Assembly: GCA_963855995.1 (NCBI GenBank) | Contig: OY979716.1 | Coordinates: 53,510,158 to 53,574,157 of the forward strand | Reading direction: 5' to 3' | Length of the DNA: 64,000 nucleotides | From: Muricea muricata | Taxonomy: Eukaryota; Cnidaria; Anthozoa; Malacalcyonacea; Plexauridae | Shown: positions 41,028-52,365 of the stretch, in pieces | How positions within the stretch are numbered: the first letter of the stretch is position 1 | Layout: each line of letters opens with the position of its first letter | The notes under the pieces: generated by a model | The model's database searches: none | What the model was told of the DNA's origin: nothing | What the model saw: the letters and a program-made list of their open reading frames with translations, nothing else | Translations under genes and position numbers: made by a program

Positions 41028-42765
41028 TTAAAGTGCATATGGCATAATGACTATTCTCTTTCCAAAAATCCGCCATAACAACACGATTCGAATGCTGTAT
41101 ACCATTCTTCAAACGGATAAATACTTCCAGAGATATTCGGCTTCAAACGCGCCAAAAATTGGGTTTTTGAAATTATGGCCGGGAGAAAAGACGCTGGGTC
41201 GTCAAACCGGGAACACGTCTCAATACTGCATATAAAAACAATACAAAAATATTGTCATATGCGAAGCAAAAAATAGCCAAAAATAATTACTTTTGGGGGA
41301 TATTTGTTTGTATATGAACTTGTACATTCAAGGCGACTGAAAACTCATTGTATCTTGGAAACTGAAGGAAACAGCTGAAATTGAGATAACTGAGTCAAAC
41401 GCAACGTTGGCATTAGTTAGGCGTCATGTGTCACATAACGCGTCTGTTTACAAAGGAATTCTTCGCCTTGAAGCTGTAAAAGCACTGGACAAGGTGATAT
41501 ACTGGCATGAATACATAGCACACAAGGATATTGAATCGCTAGCTGAGTAGACGCGTGAAAAGGTCGCAAGTATTGGTATTTTCTTCGTTGATGTAGTTAC
41601 CGTAAAGACCATACTTCTTATGTTGTTTGCAGTATTTGTACACACATCATCTTGCCCATATAAATCTAGACGCAAAGCTTTATCAAATTACCACATTGGA
41701 TGCTGAATACGTGCTATTTCTATGTATGTAATACTTTATTATTATGACTGCGTGAGGTATAGAAAGAGATTGAAAAGTATACTGTCGGGCCATATTAGGC
41801 TTCTACAACCACCTTATTTACGAGTATAGTAATAAACCTAAACCTAAAGGTAAAAAATATTGAGAAACACTACAGTTAGATTAAGCAGCAGCACAATGAT
41901 GCATGTGATACAGGAAAATAAAAAGCTCATCTAAATGCTGACATTTACTCTACTCTCAAAATTTGCTATATATAGAGAGAGACACAGTGATAAATAATAT
42001 ATCCAATGTATAAAACACATAAAGATTCATTGTTGCAAGCATTAGAATTTAATTTACCCATCGCAGACTGCAGACTGCATGCCACTCAAAAGCTTGTGAG
42101 AAATGAATATTTTAACCAGACAACGTTTACATGATTAGCAGAAGTATATATCCCAAATATTCGTGGTCATTAACATAAGCACAGTCAACATTGTTATGAT
42201 ACTTGCGCCATTTAACTTTTTCATGCGCCTACTCAGCTAGCGATTTAATATCCTTGTGTTCTGTGTATTCATGCCTGCATATCACCTTGTCCAAAGTGCT
42301 TTTACAGCTCCAAAGCGAAGAATTCCCTTTGTAAGGAGACGCGTTATGTGACACATGATGCCTAACTAATGCTAACGGTTGCATTTGACTCAAATCCCTC
42401 AATTTGAGCTATTTCCTTCAGTTTCCAAGGTACAATGATGGGTTTTCAGTCGCCTTGAATGTACAAGTTCATATACAAACAAATATCCCCCAAAAGTAAT
42501 TATTTTTGGCTATTTTTCGCCTCGAACATGACTATATTTTTGTATTGTTTTTATATGCGGTATTGAGACGTGTTCCCGGTATGACGTCACAGAGCTAATT
42601 CGACCCAGCCTCTTTTCTCCCGGCCATGATTTCAAAAACTCAACTTTGAACCCAAATATCTCTGGAAGTATTTATCTGTTCGAAGAATGGTATATTTCAT
42701 TCGAATCGTCTCGTCACGGTGAATTTTTGAAAAAAAAAATGGTGATTATGACATATGCACTTTAA
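41028..42765. mobile_element. Foldback element with arms of about 540 bp
   Basis: Left arm 41028-41570 and right arm 42202-42765 are reverse complements with several small indels, sharing for example GGCCGGGAGAAAAGA, AATTACTTTTGGGGGATATT and ACATAACGCGTCT. A loop of about 630 bp (41571-42201) is AT-rich without genes. The right arm has an extra segment with TGACGTCA. Long inverted arms with no transposase are typical of foldback elements or long-TIR MITEs. Confidence 0.8.
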
Positions 42766-43055
42766 GCCAGCTTTGCTTTCTTATATTAGAACATTTGAAA
42801 ACCCTATAAAAATTCATTTTTTGTTTAAATATGGAGTACATATAGGAAGAAAATACTTAAGGCCAACAGGTTACAGTGTGTGACAATACGCGACCTTAGG
42901 CGGTATTGTGCAACGACAGGCGACATTGGGTGATGATAGGCGACAATAGGCGACATTGGGACCCAGAGTAGGCCTATCAATGTTGCTGGTAGTCATACTT
43001 TCTGTTTTACAATCCTTTTCTTAAAAAATTGTCGGGTGTAGTGGCAATTGTTGTC
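42766..43055. repeat. Minisatellite (42885-42975) and flanks
   Basis: GCGACATTGGG/GCGACAATAGG motifs repeat imperfectly, related to 19260-19350. The flank CCCAGAGTAGGCCTATCAATG is similar to sequence near 19160-19180, in reverse orientation. Confidence 0.6.
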
Positions 43056-43127
43056 GGCTTGCTGGTCTAGTGGTATGGCTCTAGCTGTAAGTGGGAGAGG
43101 TCACTGGTTCGGTTCCCGTGCAAGCCC
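43056..43127 (+). pseudogene. tRNA-Pro-like pseudogene
   Basis: 72 bases, acceptor GGCTTGC/GCAAGCC kept, but the anticodon loop reads CTGTAAG in place of TTAGGGT and the B box is GGTTCGGTTCC. A degenerate tRNA-Pro(AGG). Confidence 0.75.
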
Positions 43128-43175
43128 ATCATTCGAACCCTTCGTCAAAGGAACTTTTCTTGATTGACCTGCTTT

Positions 43176-43380
43176 TGAAACATTATGATATTGTGATGCT
43201 ACTCCGAGTGTAAGCTGCACTGGGCAGGCTGAAAAATTTCCCTGGCCACAGCGGGATTCGAGCCAGCGACCTTTGGAATACTAGCCACGGTGTGGCTTAC
43301 ACTCGGAGTAGCATCACAATATCATAATATCATATTTACCCGAGTACAAAATCACCATTAGCATATTATATATTATGCTT
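43176..43380. mobile_element. Inserted small element with terminal inverted repeats and a B-box-like motif
   Basis: Breaks the conserved block between CTGCTTTTGAAAC and ATGCTTTCGAAAC, which look like a 12-13-bp target duplication. Inverted repeats of about 33 bp (TTATGATATTGTGATGCTAC...) lie at about 43182-43215 and 43294-43326. The minus strand between them has GGCTCGAATCCCGCTG, a B-box-like motif. A long TSD suggests LINE-driven mobilisation of a SINE; TIRs suggest a MITE. Confidence 0.55.
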
Positions 43381-43786
43381 TCGAAACGTTGGTAAATATG
43401 GCCACCGAATGTAATTTTATGTTTTATGTTCTGAAACACTTTCTCCGAATAAGCTACTAAAAAATAACACTTTTAAATATTTCACTTCTGTCGTACACGA
43501 AATGTAAAGAACAGCGCAAATAGTGACACAAAGGGAGCCTGGAATTGACGGAGATTACCCATACAGAATATATAATCAATAGACAACAACATAACAGGGT
43601 GTTGCCCTCCCTTCCCGTGCGATTGAACCAAATTTACTAACCAAGTTAACGAATGCTCCTAGTCATTCTTTATTATTTTCGAGTTATTTTCTTTAAAAAT
43701 GAAAAATCCTTTTTTAAAAATTGTATTTTTTACAAATTTAATAATTTTTTTTAAAAAAACTGTCGGGTGTACTCGCGATTGTTATC

Positions 43787-43858
43787 GGCTTGCTGGTCTA
43801 CTAGTATAATTCTCTCTTAGGGTGCGAGAGGTCACGGGTTATATTCTTGTGCAAGCCC
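43787..43858 (+). pseudogene. tRNA-Pro(AGG)-like, degenerate
   Basis: 72 bases with intact acceptor and CTTAGGGTGCGAG anticodon arm, but D loop changed (TCTACTAGTATAATT) and B box broken (GGGTTATATTCTT). Confidence 0.7.
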
Positions 43859-44141
43859 GTAATTCAAAGATTTCGTAAGTGGAACTTTCCTTGAATTATA
43901 AGTTTGGAAACGTTTGTAATGATTGAACCCGATTTATTTTTATGTTACATGTTCTGAATTACATTCTCTGGAGAAGCTGCTTGAAAATTGTGGTTTTGAA
44001 TGCTTCACTTCTGTCGTATACGAAATGTTAAGAACAGCGCAAAAAGTGACTGATAGGGAGTCTGAAAAGATGGAGATTACCTATGCAGAATATATAACTA
44101 ACGGAGAACAAAGCGCAAAGACAGGCTATTGTGTTGACGCC

Positions 44142-44222
44142 GGTAGCGTGGCCGAGTGGTCTAAGGCGCTGGTTTCAGGCACCAGTCATTCTATGGCGTG
44201 GCTTCGAATCCTACGGCTGCCA
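44142..44222 (+). tRNA. tRNA-Leu(CAG)-like
   Basis: 81 bases starting GGTAGCGTGGCCGAGTGG. Anticodon loop TTCAGGC closed by CTGGT/ACCAG, anticodon CAG, while the other Leu copies are TAG. T arm GGCTTCGAATCCTA and 3' end GGCTGCCA have mismatches in T stem and acceptor. Possibly weakly functional or a pseudogene. Confidence 0.6.
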
Positions 44223-44606
44223 ATTGCGTTTTATTAATGGAGCAACAGCTGTTAGGTGTTTTATGCTGTTTCATTGAAATTGTTCTGGAGTGTGGCATAT
44301 TGCTCCATGGCAGTTGGTGTGGATTCAGTAACTCTCACATTGCACGTTGGACTAGCACAGCAACAGTATATTAACAGTTATTTGACAATGAGCAGTTTGA
44401 AAGATACATATCAAAAAGAAGTAATTTCTAAACATTGTTTTTGCCAGAATATGCATGGCTTGAACATCATAAGAAAACCACGAGTTAATTGCTGCTTCCG
44501 AAGACAAACTAAATTTACTAGCCACGATCATCGTTGCTGGTAGTCATACTTTTTGTTTTACAATTATTTTCTTAAAAAATTGTCGGATGCACTGGCGATT
44601 GTTGTC

Positions 44607-44678
44607 GGCTTGCTGGTCTAGTGGTACGATTCCCGCTTAGGGTGCGAGAGGTCACGGGTTCGATTCCCGTGCAAGCCC
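44607..44678 (+). tRNA. tRNA-Pro(AGG)
   Basis: 72 bases, GGCTTGC/GCAAGCC acceptor fully paired, A box TGGTCTAGTGG, anticodon loop TTAGGGT (AGG), T arm CACGGGTTCGATTCCCGTG perfect. One mismatch in the anticodon stem (CCCGC against GCGAG). A good candidate for a transcribed gene. Confidence 0.8.
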
Positions 44679-44964
44679 ATAATTCGAAGACTTCGTCAAA
44701 GGAGTATTTCTTGATTGACATGCTTTGTAAACGTTGGTGAATATGGCCACCGAATTTAATTTTATGTTTTATGTTCTGAAATACTTTCTCAGGATAAGCT
44801 ACTTAAAAATAATGCTTTTAAAAATTTCACTTCTGTCGTACACGAAATGTAAATAATAGCGCAAATAGTGACACAAAGGAAGTCTGGAATAGATGGAGAT
44901 TATCCAAACAGAATATGTAATTAGTAGACACGAACATAAAAAGAAAGAACACTTTTTTGCAGGC

Positions 44965-45005
44965 GGTAGCGTGGCCGAGCAGTGTAAGGCCTCCTTTTGG
45001 GCACC
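44965..45005 (+). pseudogene. tRNA-Leu 5' remnant
   Basis: GGTAGCGTGGCCGAGC then a degraded anticodon region (CCTTTTGGGCACCAG); the 3' half is replaced by unrelated sequence. Confidence 0.65.
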
Positions 45006-45012
45006 AGTATGG

Positions 45013-45195
45013 TGGCCCAGGTGTGCCAGCTACATTTTTTGTTTGCGAAAAAAAATAAAAATAAAAAAAGTGAATTAAAAAAATAAAATAAATTGAAAAA
45101 AACGTGTAGCCCAGGCGTGCCATTCCGGGGGGAGTGTAACTCTACTACACGCGTCCGCAAGCCAAAAAGATTGCAGTTTCTGATACTGGTTCAAG
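45013..45195. other. A-rich stretch and 5' region of the integrase-domain gene
   Basis: A/T-rich runs flanked by GCCCAGGTGTGCC and its near repeat GCCCAGGCGTGCC. The ATG at 45196 has an AAGATGGCG context. No TATA box stands out. Confidence 0.4.
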
Positions 45196-45603
45196 ATGGC
45201 GGACTGGAAAAATGATGAAGAACTTGAAGCTGACTTACAGGATTATGTCCGTCGAAATTTTCAACGCTTAGAAATACTAGACTTTCTTAAACAAAAATAC
45301 CCAATGTATCATTGGAGTTTAAGAACTCTGTGCCGAAGAATGAGTCATTTTGATATTAAATATACAAATTACGATGTGGACGTGGCACAAGTTGAAGAAG
45401 CAGTAAGAAAAGAGATTGACGGACCAGGAAGACTGCTTGGATACCGAGCCACGCACAAGAAAGTGCGAGAAATTCACCAACTAAACGTGCCCAGGAATTT
45501 AGTATACAACGTTATGACAGAAGTAAATCCTGAAGGTCTGGAAGCAAGGGGAAATGTTGGAAGACCAAGAAGGCCTAAAAGAAACAATGTCTTCACGGCA
45601 GAG
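45196..45603 (+). CDS. Integrase-domain gene exon 1
   Basis: MADWKNDEELEADLQDYVRR, then an HTH-like stretch (ILDFLKQKYPMYHWSLRTLC), GPGRLLGYRATHKKVREIHQ (second HTH-like, resembling the pre-core region of rve proteins) and GRPRRPKRNNVFTAE. Donor GAG|GTAAAT at 45604. Open reading past this donor to 45696 is intron translation. Confidence 0.85.
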
Positions 45604-45796
45604 GTAAATATTCAGAAACTGCGCCTACGCAAAATGAATATTGGAAGTTTAGTTGATCAAATTTTCCAACTCCTTGCGAATAAAGATTGCGTGTAAAAAA
45701 CAGATATAAATGAAAAAGTACTTATGGATGTTAGCTAATATATTTCATTAATCTATCAATAGGCATATTTGATATTTCTGAATTGGGCTGTTCCAT

Positions 45797-46032
45797 TGTC
45801 GGAAACTGTTAATAACTCATTCGAGAACAATTAGTTTGTTTTACTCACGCGTGTTCCGCGCGTGGAAACAGATCGGAACGTTTCGGAATATACCGTTTTG
45901 TTGCATTTTGATATGTAGTTTTCCATCTGTGATTGTGTTTGTGAAACTTAATACTGTAAAGGCGTAACGTTTTTTGAATAAATATTATACAAAAATTGTG
46001 GTTGGGAATTAATCAGGAGGCAATTCTCAACA
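45797..46032 (+). repeat. 5' LTR of the BEL/Pao element
   Basis: TGTCGGAAACTG...CTCAACA; matches the 3' LTR apart from a few substitutions and the 3' LTR's internal deletion. AATAAATATT near 45980 could include a polyadenylation signal. Confidence 0.9.
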
Positions 46033-46195
46033 CGTGGCACCTCTACGGACGGGATTTATGTGATTTACGCTCGCACAAGAGCAAGAACCTCTGCAAATTT
46101 TGACGAAACGGCGTTACGCCGTATTGGCGGGAAAACAAAAACCTGTCTTAAAAGCGATTAAAAAGTGGTGATTATTCTGGCTATCTCTCGGGAAT

Positions 46196-48767
46196 ATGGA
46201 AGAAAAAGTGAAGGAGCTAACTGCGAAATTACGGGCACTAGACTTTGCCGTGAAAAGAAGTGACGAAGTGGTAAAAACGAACAGTAGCGAAGCGATATCA
46301 AGACATGAACAGTCGATAGTAACAAAGATCAATGCGTGTCATACGTTAAAGGACAGTATCGAGGAAGAAAAAATTGTAAAAGAGTAATCAGAAGAGCAAG
46401 TGACAGAGTGGGTGAGTGGCATCGAGCAAAAGCTGAAGGCTGCTGATAAAAAGGTTTTAGAATTACGAGGAATTACAGACGGAATTGTGCGAAAAACGGA
46501 AGCGTTTCAGAAAGCCGAAGGCGTCCAAGAAGAGCTCATGGTTCAGCAAGAAAAACACGAACAAAAATTACGTCAAGAGCATGAGCTATTCGAGCAACAG
46601 CTGAGATTTCAAAAGGCATTGGAAGCAAGTCGTCAAAGTCAAGCAAAAGCTGTTTCAACCAAGTTACCTAAGCTTTCTATAACCAAATTTGATGGCAAAT
46701 ACGAGAATTGGCTGGCCTTTTGGAATAAATTCGTGGCGAAAATTGACAGTACTGATCTTTCTCCGGTAACAAAGTTCGCATATTTGAAAGAGCTCGTAGA
46801 ACCAAAAATTCGAGCAGGAATTGACGGACTACCCCTAACCACGGAAGGTTACAGCCGAGCGAAAGGAATTTTGGAAAGCGAATATGGCAAAACAAGTGAA
46901 ATTGTTAATTCATATGTGCAGAATATCTTGGAGTTACCAGTTGTCAAGGATACCAACCCAAATGAGGTAGACAAATTTTACAAAACTTTGTTATATAACG
47001 TACAGTCGTTAGAGACTCTAGGCAAATTAGAGCGTGTAAATGGAATGACAAGGAGTGTCTTAGATAAACTACCTGGTTTAAAGAGTGATCTGGTGAGAGG
47101 AGAAGAAGGTTGGCAAGATTGGGGCCTGGCACAGCTAGTTACATCATTGAAATTGTGGAGAGACATTAATCCCTGTAGCGAGGAGAGTAGTAAAGACAGA
47201 AAACGTAGGGATAGATCAGTGAAAATTCTTAACACTGGTGCAAAGAAACAGGGATGTGTGTATTGTGATGATGTGAGTCACAAGTCTCGCGAATGTACAC
47301 GTGTTGCCGATGTTAACGAAAGAAAGAAAATCCTAGCAACCAAACGGCTATGCTTTAACTGTACGGGAGCACGACATCGAGCTTCTGAATGTAAAAGCAC
47401 TTCCGGTTGTCAACGGTGTAAACAAAGACACCATACCTCAATTTGCATGATGAAAGAGAAGCTGTTAGCTACTGAACAGGGAAGCAAACCCGTGGTGTAT
47501 CCAATCGTAAACGTCAACGTAGAGGGAATTGAGTGTCGTGCCCTGCTGGATACGGGGGCTGGAAGCTCTTACGCTTCGGCAGCCCTGCTAGATCGACTTC
47601 CAACACGGTCACAATCAAAGGAAGTGCGAAAGATTGAGATGATGCTAGGTTCTTCAACTCGTGAAGTGTGTTTGTCCAAAATCACTGTTGAATCTGTCGA
47701 TGGAAAAGAGAGATTGGAAGTCAAAGTCACAAGAGTGGAGCGAGGAAAACTGTTTATGGTTGACAATCCACATTATCCAGATATCATCAAGTCATTTAAG
47801 CATTTAGAGGGAGTAACCATTGTGGACAATGACCCTAAACCCTTTCTACCTGTCCACCTGATCCTTGGGGCTAGTGATTATGCAGCAATAAAGACGGCGG
47901 AACCTGCACGTGTAGGTGAATTGGGAGAACCTGTAGCAGAGAAAACTAAATTTGGGTGGACTCTAATGTCTCCAGGAAAGGAGTTGGATCATTCGAAGAT
48001 GTTGTTAACCCAGACAAGCTATACTGACTACGAGGAACTGTGTCGACTGGACGTACCTGGCCTGGAAGATAAAGCTGAACATGATCAAGAAGCAGTGCAT
48101 GCTGAGTTTCGTGAACAACTTGTACGTCATCCAAACGGCTGGTATGAAACAGGGTTGTTGTGGAAGAAGTCCCACCCACCATTGCCCAACAACAAGCAAG
48201 GGAGCTTACGCCGACTCGACCGTTTACAGCACCGATTAAATAAAATGGAAGTCACTCGTGAATACAACAAAGTGATCGAGCAACAAAAGGAAGAGGGAAT
48301 AGTGGAACCAGCCTGTGAACCCCCTGTATCAAAAGAGTTTTACCTTCCCCACAAACCTGTCGTACGTACTGGAGCAGAGTCAACAAAGCTTCGCGTTGTT
48401 TATGATGGATCGGCTAAAGAAAACCCACAATCGCCCAGTCTGAATGATTGTCTGTATGCTGGACCTTCCCTCCAGAACAAGCTATGGAACGTTTTGACTC
48501 GAATGCGATTCCATCCAGTAGCATTATCTGGGGACTTGAGACAAGCCTTTTTACAAATTAGAATCAAGAAAGAGGAAAGGGATTCCTTGAGATTCCACTG
48601 GAAATCAACCGAGCATTCGCAACTAGAAGTTCTCAGATTTACAAGAGCACTTTTCGGCTTAACCTGCTCGCCCTTTCTTCTTGCAGCAGTCGTGGACCAT
48701 CACCTGGAAAGCTGGGAACTGAGAGAACCAGAGAAAGTGGCAGAGATCCGACGAAGTCTCTATGCTT
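46196..48767 (+). pseudogene. BEL/Pao gag, protease and RT N-terminal part
   Basis: Met at 46196, coiled-coil-like start, in-frame TAA at 46385, then open to about 48767 in the same frame. Contains KLPKLSITKFDGKYENWLAF (gag, DUF1759-type), Cys/His knuckles (CVYCDDVSHKSREC, CFNCTGARHRASEC, CQRCKQRHHTSIC), protease RALLDTGAGSSY and RT with KLRVVYDGSAKENPQSPS and HPVALSGDLRQAFLQIRI (motif A region), then LRFTRALFGLTCSPFLLAAV. It stops where the YxDD box should be: RRSLY is followed by a frame change. Confidence 0.9.
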
Positions 48768-49860
48768 ATAAGTGGAAAGCCAACTGTCGCCAGTGCAATG
48801 GAGCTAAAGAAGACTGCCATCAAAATATTTGACGATGCAACATTCACCTTGCATAAATGGCACTCAAACGAACCAAGCCTGGAAGATGACCAACCAAAAC
48901 CAGAGTTTGAACAGAAGGAAGTAAAACCGGAGTGGGACAGTAATCAAGTGGAACCCCAAGCTCAACAAACCTTTGCAAAGTCGCAGTTAAGCAAATTCAA
49001 CCAATCTCAAACAAGCCTACTCGGGTTAAGTTGGGACAAGCAAGCAGATGAAATTAGCATCGTAATTCCAAAAATGGCAACGTCTGTAACAAAGAGAGAA
49101 CTCTTGCGAAACCTTGCAAAAATATATGATCCACTGGGGTTGGTGTCACCCGTCACCGTTAAAGGAAAGCACATTTACCGCGAAGCCTGTAAACAAAAGG
49201 TACCATGGGATGCGAAGATACCAGCACCGCTGTCTACTGAATACCTACAATGGGCAAAGGGACTCCCAGAGAAAGTGACTGTCCCGAGATCCGTAACAGT
49301 TCATAGAGAAAGTGTAGATGAGATCGAGCTCCACGCGTTCGGCGACGCTAGTAAAAAGGGAGTAGCTGCTGCAGTGTATGCCATTACCAAACAAGCGTCT
49401 GGTGTTAACGTCGGCTTGGTCAGTGCTAAAGCACGGTTAGCTAAACAGGATCTTACTATACCTCGTTTAGAACTTGTTTCGGCGCACATGGCCACAAATC
49501 TGGTTTCAAACGTAAAAAGGACTATCGATGATGTTTCAGTGATATCCGTATTCGGATGGCTTGACAGTACAGTTGCCCTGCAGTGGTTACGAGGCGCTGG
49601 AGAATACAAACAATTTGTAGCTAATCGGGTAAAGAAGATTCAAGAGCATCCTGAAATCACCTGGCGCCATGTACCTACACACGATAATCCTGCAGATTTG
49701 GGAAGCCGGGGAGGCAAAGTTTCCGGTAATCAACTTTGGTGGAACGACCCAGACTGGCTGGTGGATCCAGAACAATGGCCTCCAGACATCGCTACTGCAC
49801 CGACGCCCGAAAGTGAGTGTGAAGCAAAAGCAGTGAAAGAAATATATCGAAAGATAAGTT
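48762..49860 (+). pseudogene. BEL/Pao RT C-terminal and RNase H part
   Basis: Resumes as LISGKPTVASAMELKKTAIK directly after the lost catalytic box. It continues through RELLRNLAKIYDPLGLVSPV and an RNase H-like part (ELHAFGDASKKGVAAAVYAI, SVFGWLDSTVALQWL). A frame change near 49845 leads to the integrase frame. The missing bases at 48765-48770 remove the two Asp residues of YVDD, so RT would be dead even without the frameshift. Confidence 0.88.
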
Positions 49861-51397
49861 CGACGAACTTCTCGAGAAATTCCCTTTGATGAAAGCTATC
49901 AGAGTCATCGCGTGGATACGTCGGTTCGTGTTCAACTGCAGAGCAGAGGAAGAGAACCGCCACAAAGGACCACTAATAACCGAAGAGATCAACGACCAGC
50001 ACACGTTTTGGATACAGCGAGCACAGTCATACCAGAATGACCAAATATCTGAAGACAAGTTACGCCTCAATGTTGAGACCAACGATGAAGATGGAGTCAT
50101 GTATTGCAAAGGTCGAATACAAGGCGAACACCCGATATACTTACCTGACGTCCATCCCTACACCAAACGCATTGTTCACGAGGCTCACGAGCGCACCTTG
50201 CACGGGGGAGTGGGCTTAACTATGACCAAGGTCAGAGAGCGATATTGGGTGCCTAGACTAAGACAACTGGTAAAGAAAGTCATAAAGGAATGTTTCAAGT
50301 GTCGAAGATTCCAAGCCAAACCAGTCGCAAGACCACCAGTGGGAAATCTGCCGCGAGATCGTACCGAGGGTAACAGACCGTTCCAAGTCGTTGGGGTAGA
50401 CTTTGCCGGTCCTATAAAATATCGAGTGTCAAAGAAAACACAAGGAAAAGCGTATGTTACGTTATTCGCGTGTAGCCTATGCCGAGCAATCTACTTGGAA
50501 CTGACGAAAACGATGGAGACCAGTGAATTTCTGCGAACACTCAAACGCCTCATTGCAAGGAAAGGAAGACCGAACAAGATTTATTCGGACAACGCGGGGA
50601 CGTTCGCAGCTGCAGCAGCTTGGTTAGCGAAAGTACAGTTTGACGAGCAATTCCAAAACCATTTGGCCAACGAGAAGATTCACTGGCAATTTAACTTGAG
50701 CCGCGCCCCTTGGTGGGGCGGGCAATTTGAACGACTCGTAGGATTAGTAAAACGCGCCCTTTACAAATCCATTGGGAACAGTTGTTTGAGTTGGGACGAA
50801 TTGCAAGACGTATTGTTAGATATCGAAGTAACTTTGAACAATCGCCCACTTGGATATCAAGAAGACGACATAGAGCTACCCACACTTACGCCAAACAGCT
50901 TACAGTTCATTGGTACTACCGTATTACCTGAGTTGGAATCTCATAATGAAGAAAATCGAGACCTCAGAAAACGAGCGAGATATCTCAAGAAGTGCAAAGA
51001 TCATATGTGGAAGAGATGAAGCACTGAGTATCTACGCGCTTTACGAGAGAAGCACAACCTGAAACACCATGGGAAGCCGTCAACGCTCTCAGTAGGTGAA
51101 GTTGTAATCATTGCTTCAGATGAACGAAACCGAGGGAAATGGACATTGGGGATAGTAGAAGAGCTTTTTCCAGGAAGAGATGGTATCATCCGCGCTGCAA
51201 AGGTGAAAACGGCAAATGGACACTTGGAGAGAGCAGTCAATCACCTATATCCTCTGGAATTATCGTGCGAGCAGAGTTCAAACCAGCAAACCCTTGACCC
51301 CCTAGCTCCTGTTTTCCGACCGGTCCGGGATGCAGCCGTGGCAGCACGTTCCAGAATCCAGGAAGTTACCGAAATCAAAAGTGAAGAACAAGTGTAA
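49846..51397 (+). pseudogene. BEL/Pao integrase
   Basis: KAIRVIAWIRRFVFNC start, zinc finger (HERTLHGGVGLT; CFKCRRF), core GVDFAGPIKYR (first Asp), YSDNAGTF (second Asp) and WWGGQFERLVGLVKRAL (Glu), then a TGA at 51017-51019 followed in frame by STEYLRALREKHN and VGEVVIIASDERNRGKWTLG. One premature stop near the end of the core; otherwise complete. Confidence 0.9.
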
Positions 51398-51502
51398 CGT
51401 GGACATTGAGACAATGAACTGAACAATTGTTAATTTGTTAATGTTAACATTGAGTTAGTTTCCTTAGGAACATATATCTTGAAAAGATATATGGGGGGAG
51501 GG

Positions 51503-51671
51503 TGTCGGAAACTGTTAATAACTCATTCGAGAACAATTAGTTTGTTTTACTCACGCGTGTTCCACGCGTGGAAACAGATCGGAACGTTTCGGAATATACC
51601 GTTTTGTTGCATGTTGATATGTATTATACAAAAATTGTGGTTGGGAATTAATCAGGAGGCAATTCTCAACA
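51503..51671 (+). repeat. 3' LTR of the BEL/Pao element, internally deleted
   Basis: Begins TGTCGGAAACTG and ends CTCAACA. It lacks about 67 bp present in the 5' LTR between GATATGTA and TTATACAAAA. Confidence 0.9.
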
Positions 51672-51716
51672 CCATTTGATATATACACCGCTCCCCATGG
51701 AAGCCCAGGAGGCTCA

Positions 51717-51820
51717 CTTCAACTTTTTATTTTTACGTTTCAACTTTTTATTTTAGTGTTTTAACTTTTTATTTTAGTGTTTTAGCTTTTTATTTTAGTG
51801 TTTTAACTTTTTATTTGTTC
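51717..51820. repeat. Short tandem repeat in intron 1
   Basis: About five copies of a 20-21-bp unit TTTTTATTTTAGTGTTTTAAC. The rest of the intron to 52105 is unremarkable. Confidence 0.8.
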
Positions 51821-52105
51821 ACATGAGGTTTTCCAAGGGGTCAGACTTTTTCAACCTTCTCAGAAATTTCTCAGCGGGTTTTGGAAGTTCCACTTCTGAG
51901 GGGGGTGACTGCAAGAAATTTCTTTTTCAGGGGGTTGAAAAATATTTTGAAAATTCCTCAGGGACTGTGTACCTGTTGACAAAGTTTTCTCACAGGGTCA
52001 AAGAAAATTTTGGAAAATTTCTGAGGGGGTTTGTTAGCATCATCAACAGGTATTTCTCCCCTTTATGTTTGTTAATTATAAGTATTTTCTTTTTCTTATT
52101 AATAG

Positions 52106-52175
52106 GGTTCTGACTTCACAATGTCCTTGGATGGGCATGACAAATTATGTGGTTTCCAAAAATCAATGTTCCCTC
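52106..52175 (+). pseudogene. Integrase-domain gene exon 2, part before the Gypsy
   Basis: Acceptor TTATTAATAG, then GSDFTMSLDGHDKLCGFQ. This holds the first catalytic Asp. It breaks at CCCTC, the Gypsy target duplication, and resumes at 56634. Confidence 0.88.
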
Positions 52176-52304
52176 TGTTCTGTATGTATATTTAACTACA
52201 ACAATCCGAGTATATGGCGCCAAAAGACCCATAAACCTTAAAACACATACACCAAATGACCTTAAAACACATACACTAAAAGTACATTAGACGATAATAT
52301 AACA
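52176..52304 (-). repeat. 3' LTR of the exon-2 Gypsy
   Basis: 129 bp; one substitution against 56500-56628. Confidence 0.95.
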
Positions 52305-52365
52305 TCTCCCCATTAAAAGATTGAAGAGAAATAAGTAAAGTTAAACGTCATAAAGTACTTATCGT

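Larger units (their letters stand above)
43000..45012 (+). repeat. Composite tRNA repeat, three consecutive Pro(-Leu) units
   Basis: Three units start at tRNA-Pro-like sequences 43056, 43787 and 44607. Each is followed by the same non-tRNA block (TTCTGAAACAC..., TCTGTCGTACACGAAATGT...). tRNA-Leu follows about 355 bp downstream in units 2 and 3. Unit 1 has lost Leu and carries an insertion. The tRNA-Arg part is missing in these copies. Confidence 0.85.
45797..51671 (+). mobile_element. BEL/Pao retrotransposon in intron 1 of the integrase gene
   Basis: LTRs 45797-46032 (236 bp) and 51503-51671 (169 bp, with about 67 bp deleted after GTTGATATGTA). The flanks share CCAT (45793-45796, 51672-51675). 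A PBS-like TGGCACCTCTACGGAC lies two bases after the 5' LTR. Polypurine tract ATATGGGGGGAGGG before the 3' LTR. Gag-pol order: gag, zinc knuckles, protease, RT, RNase H, integrase. Stops at 46385 and 51017 and frameshifts near 48770 and 49845 make it defective. Confidence 0.92.
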
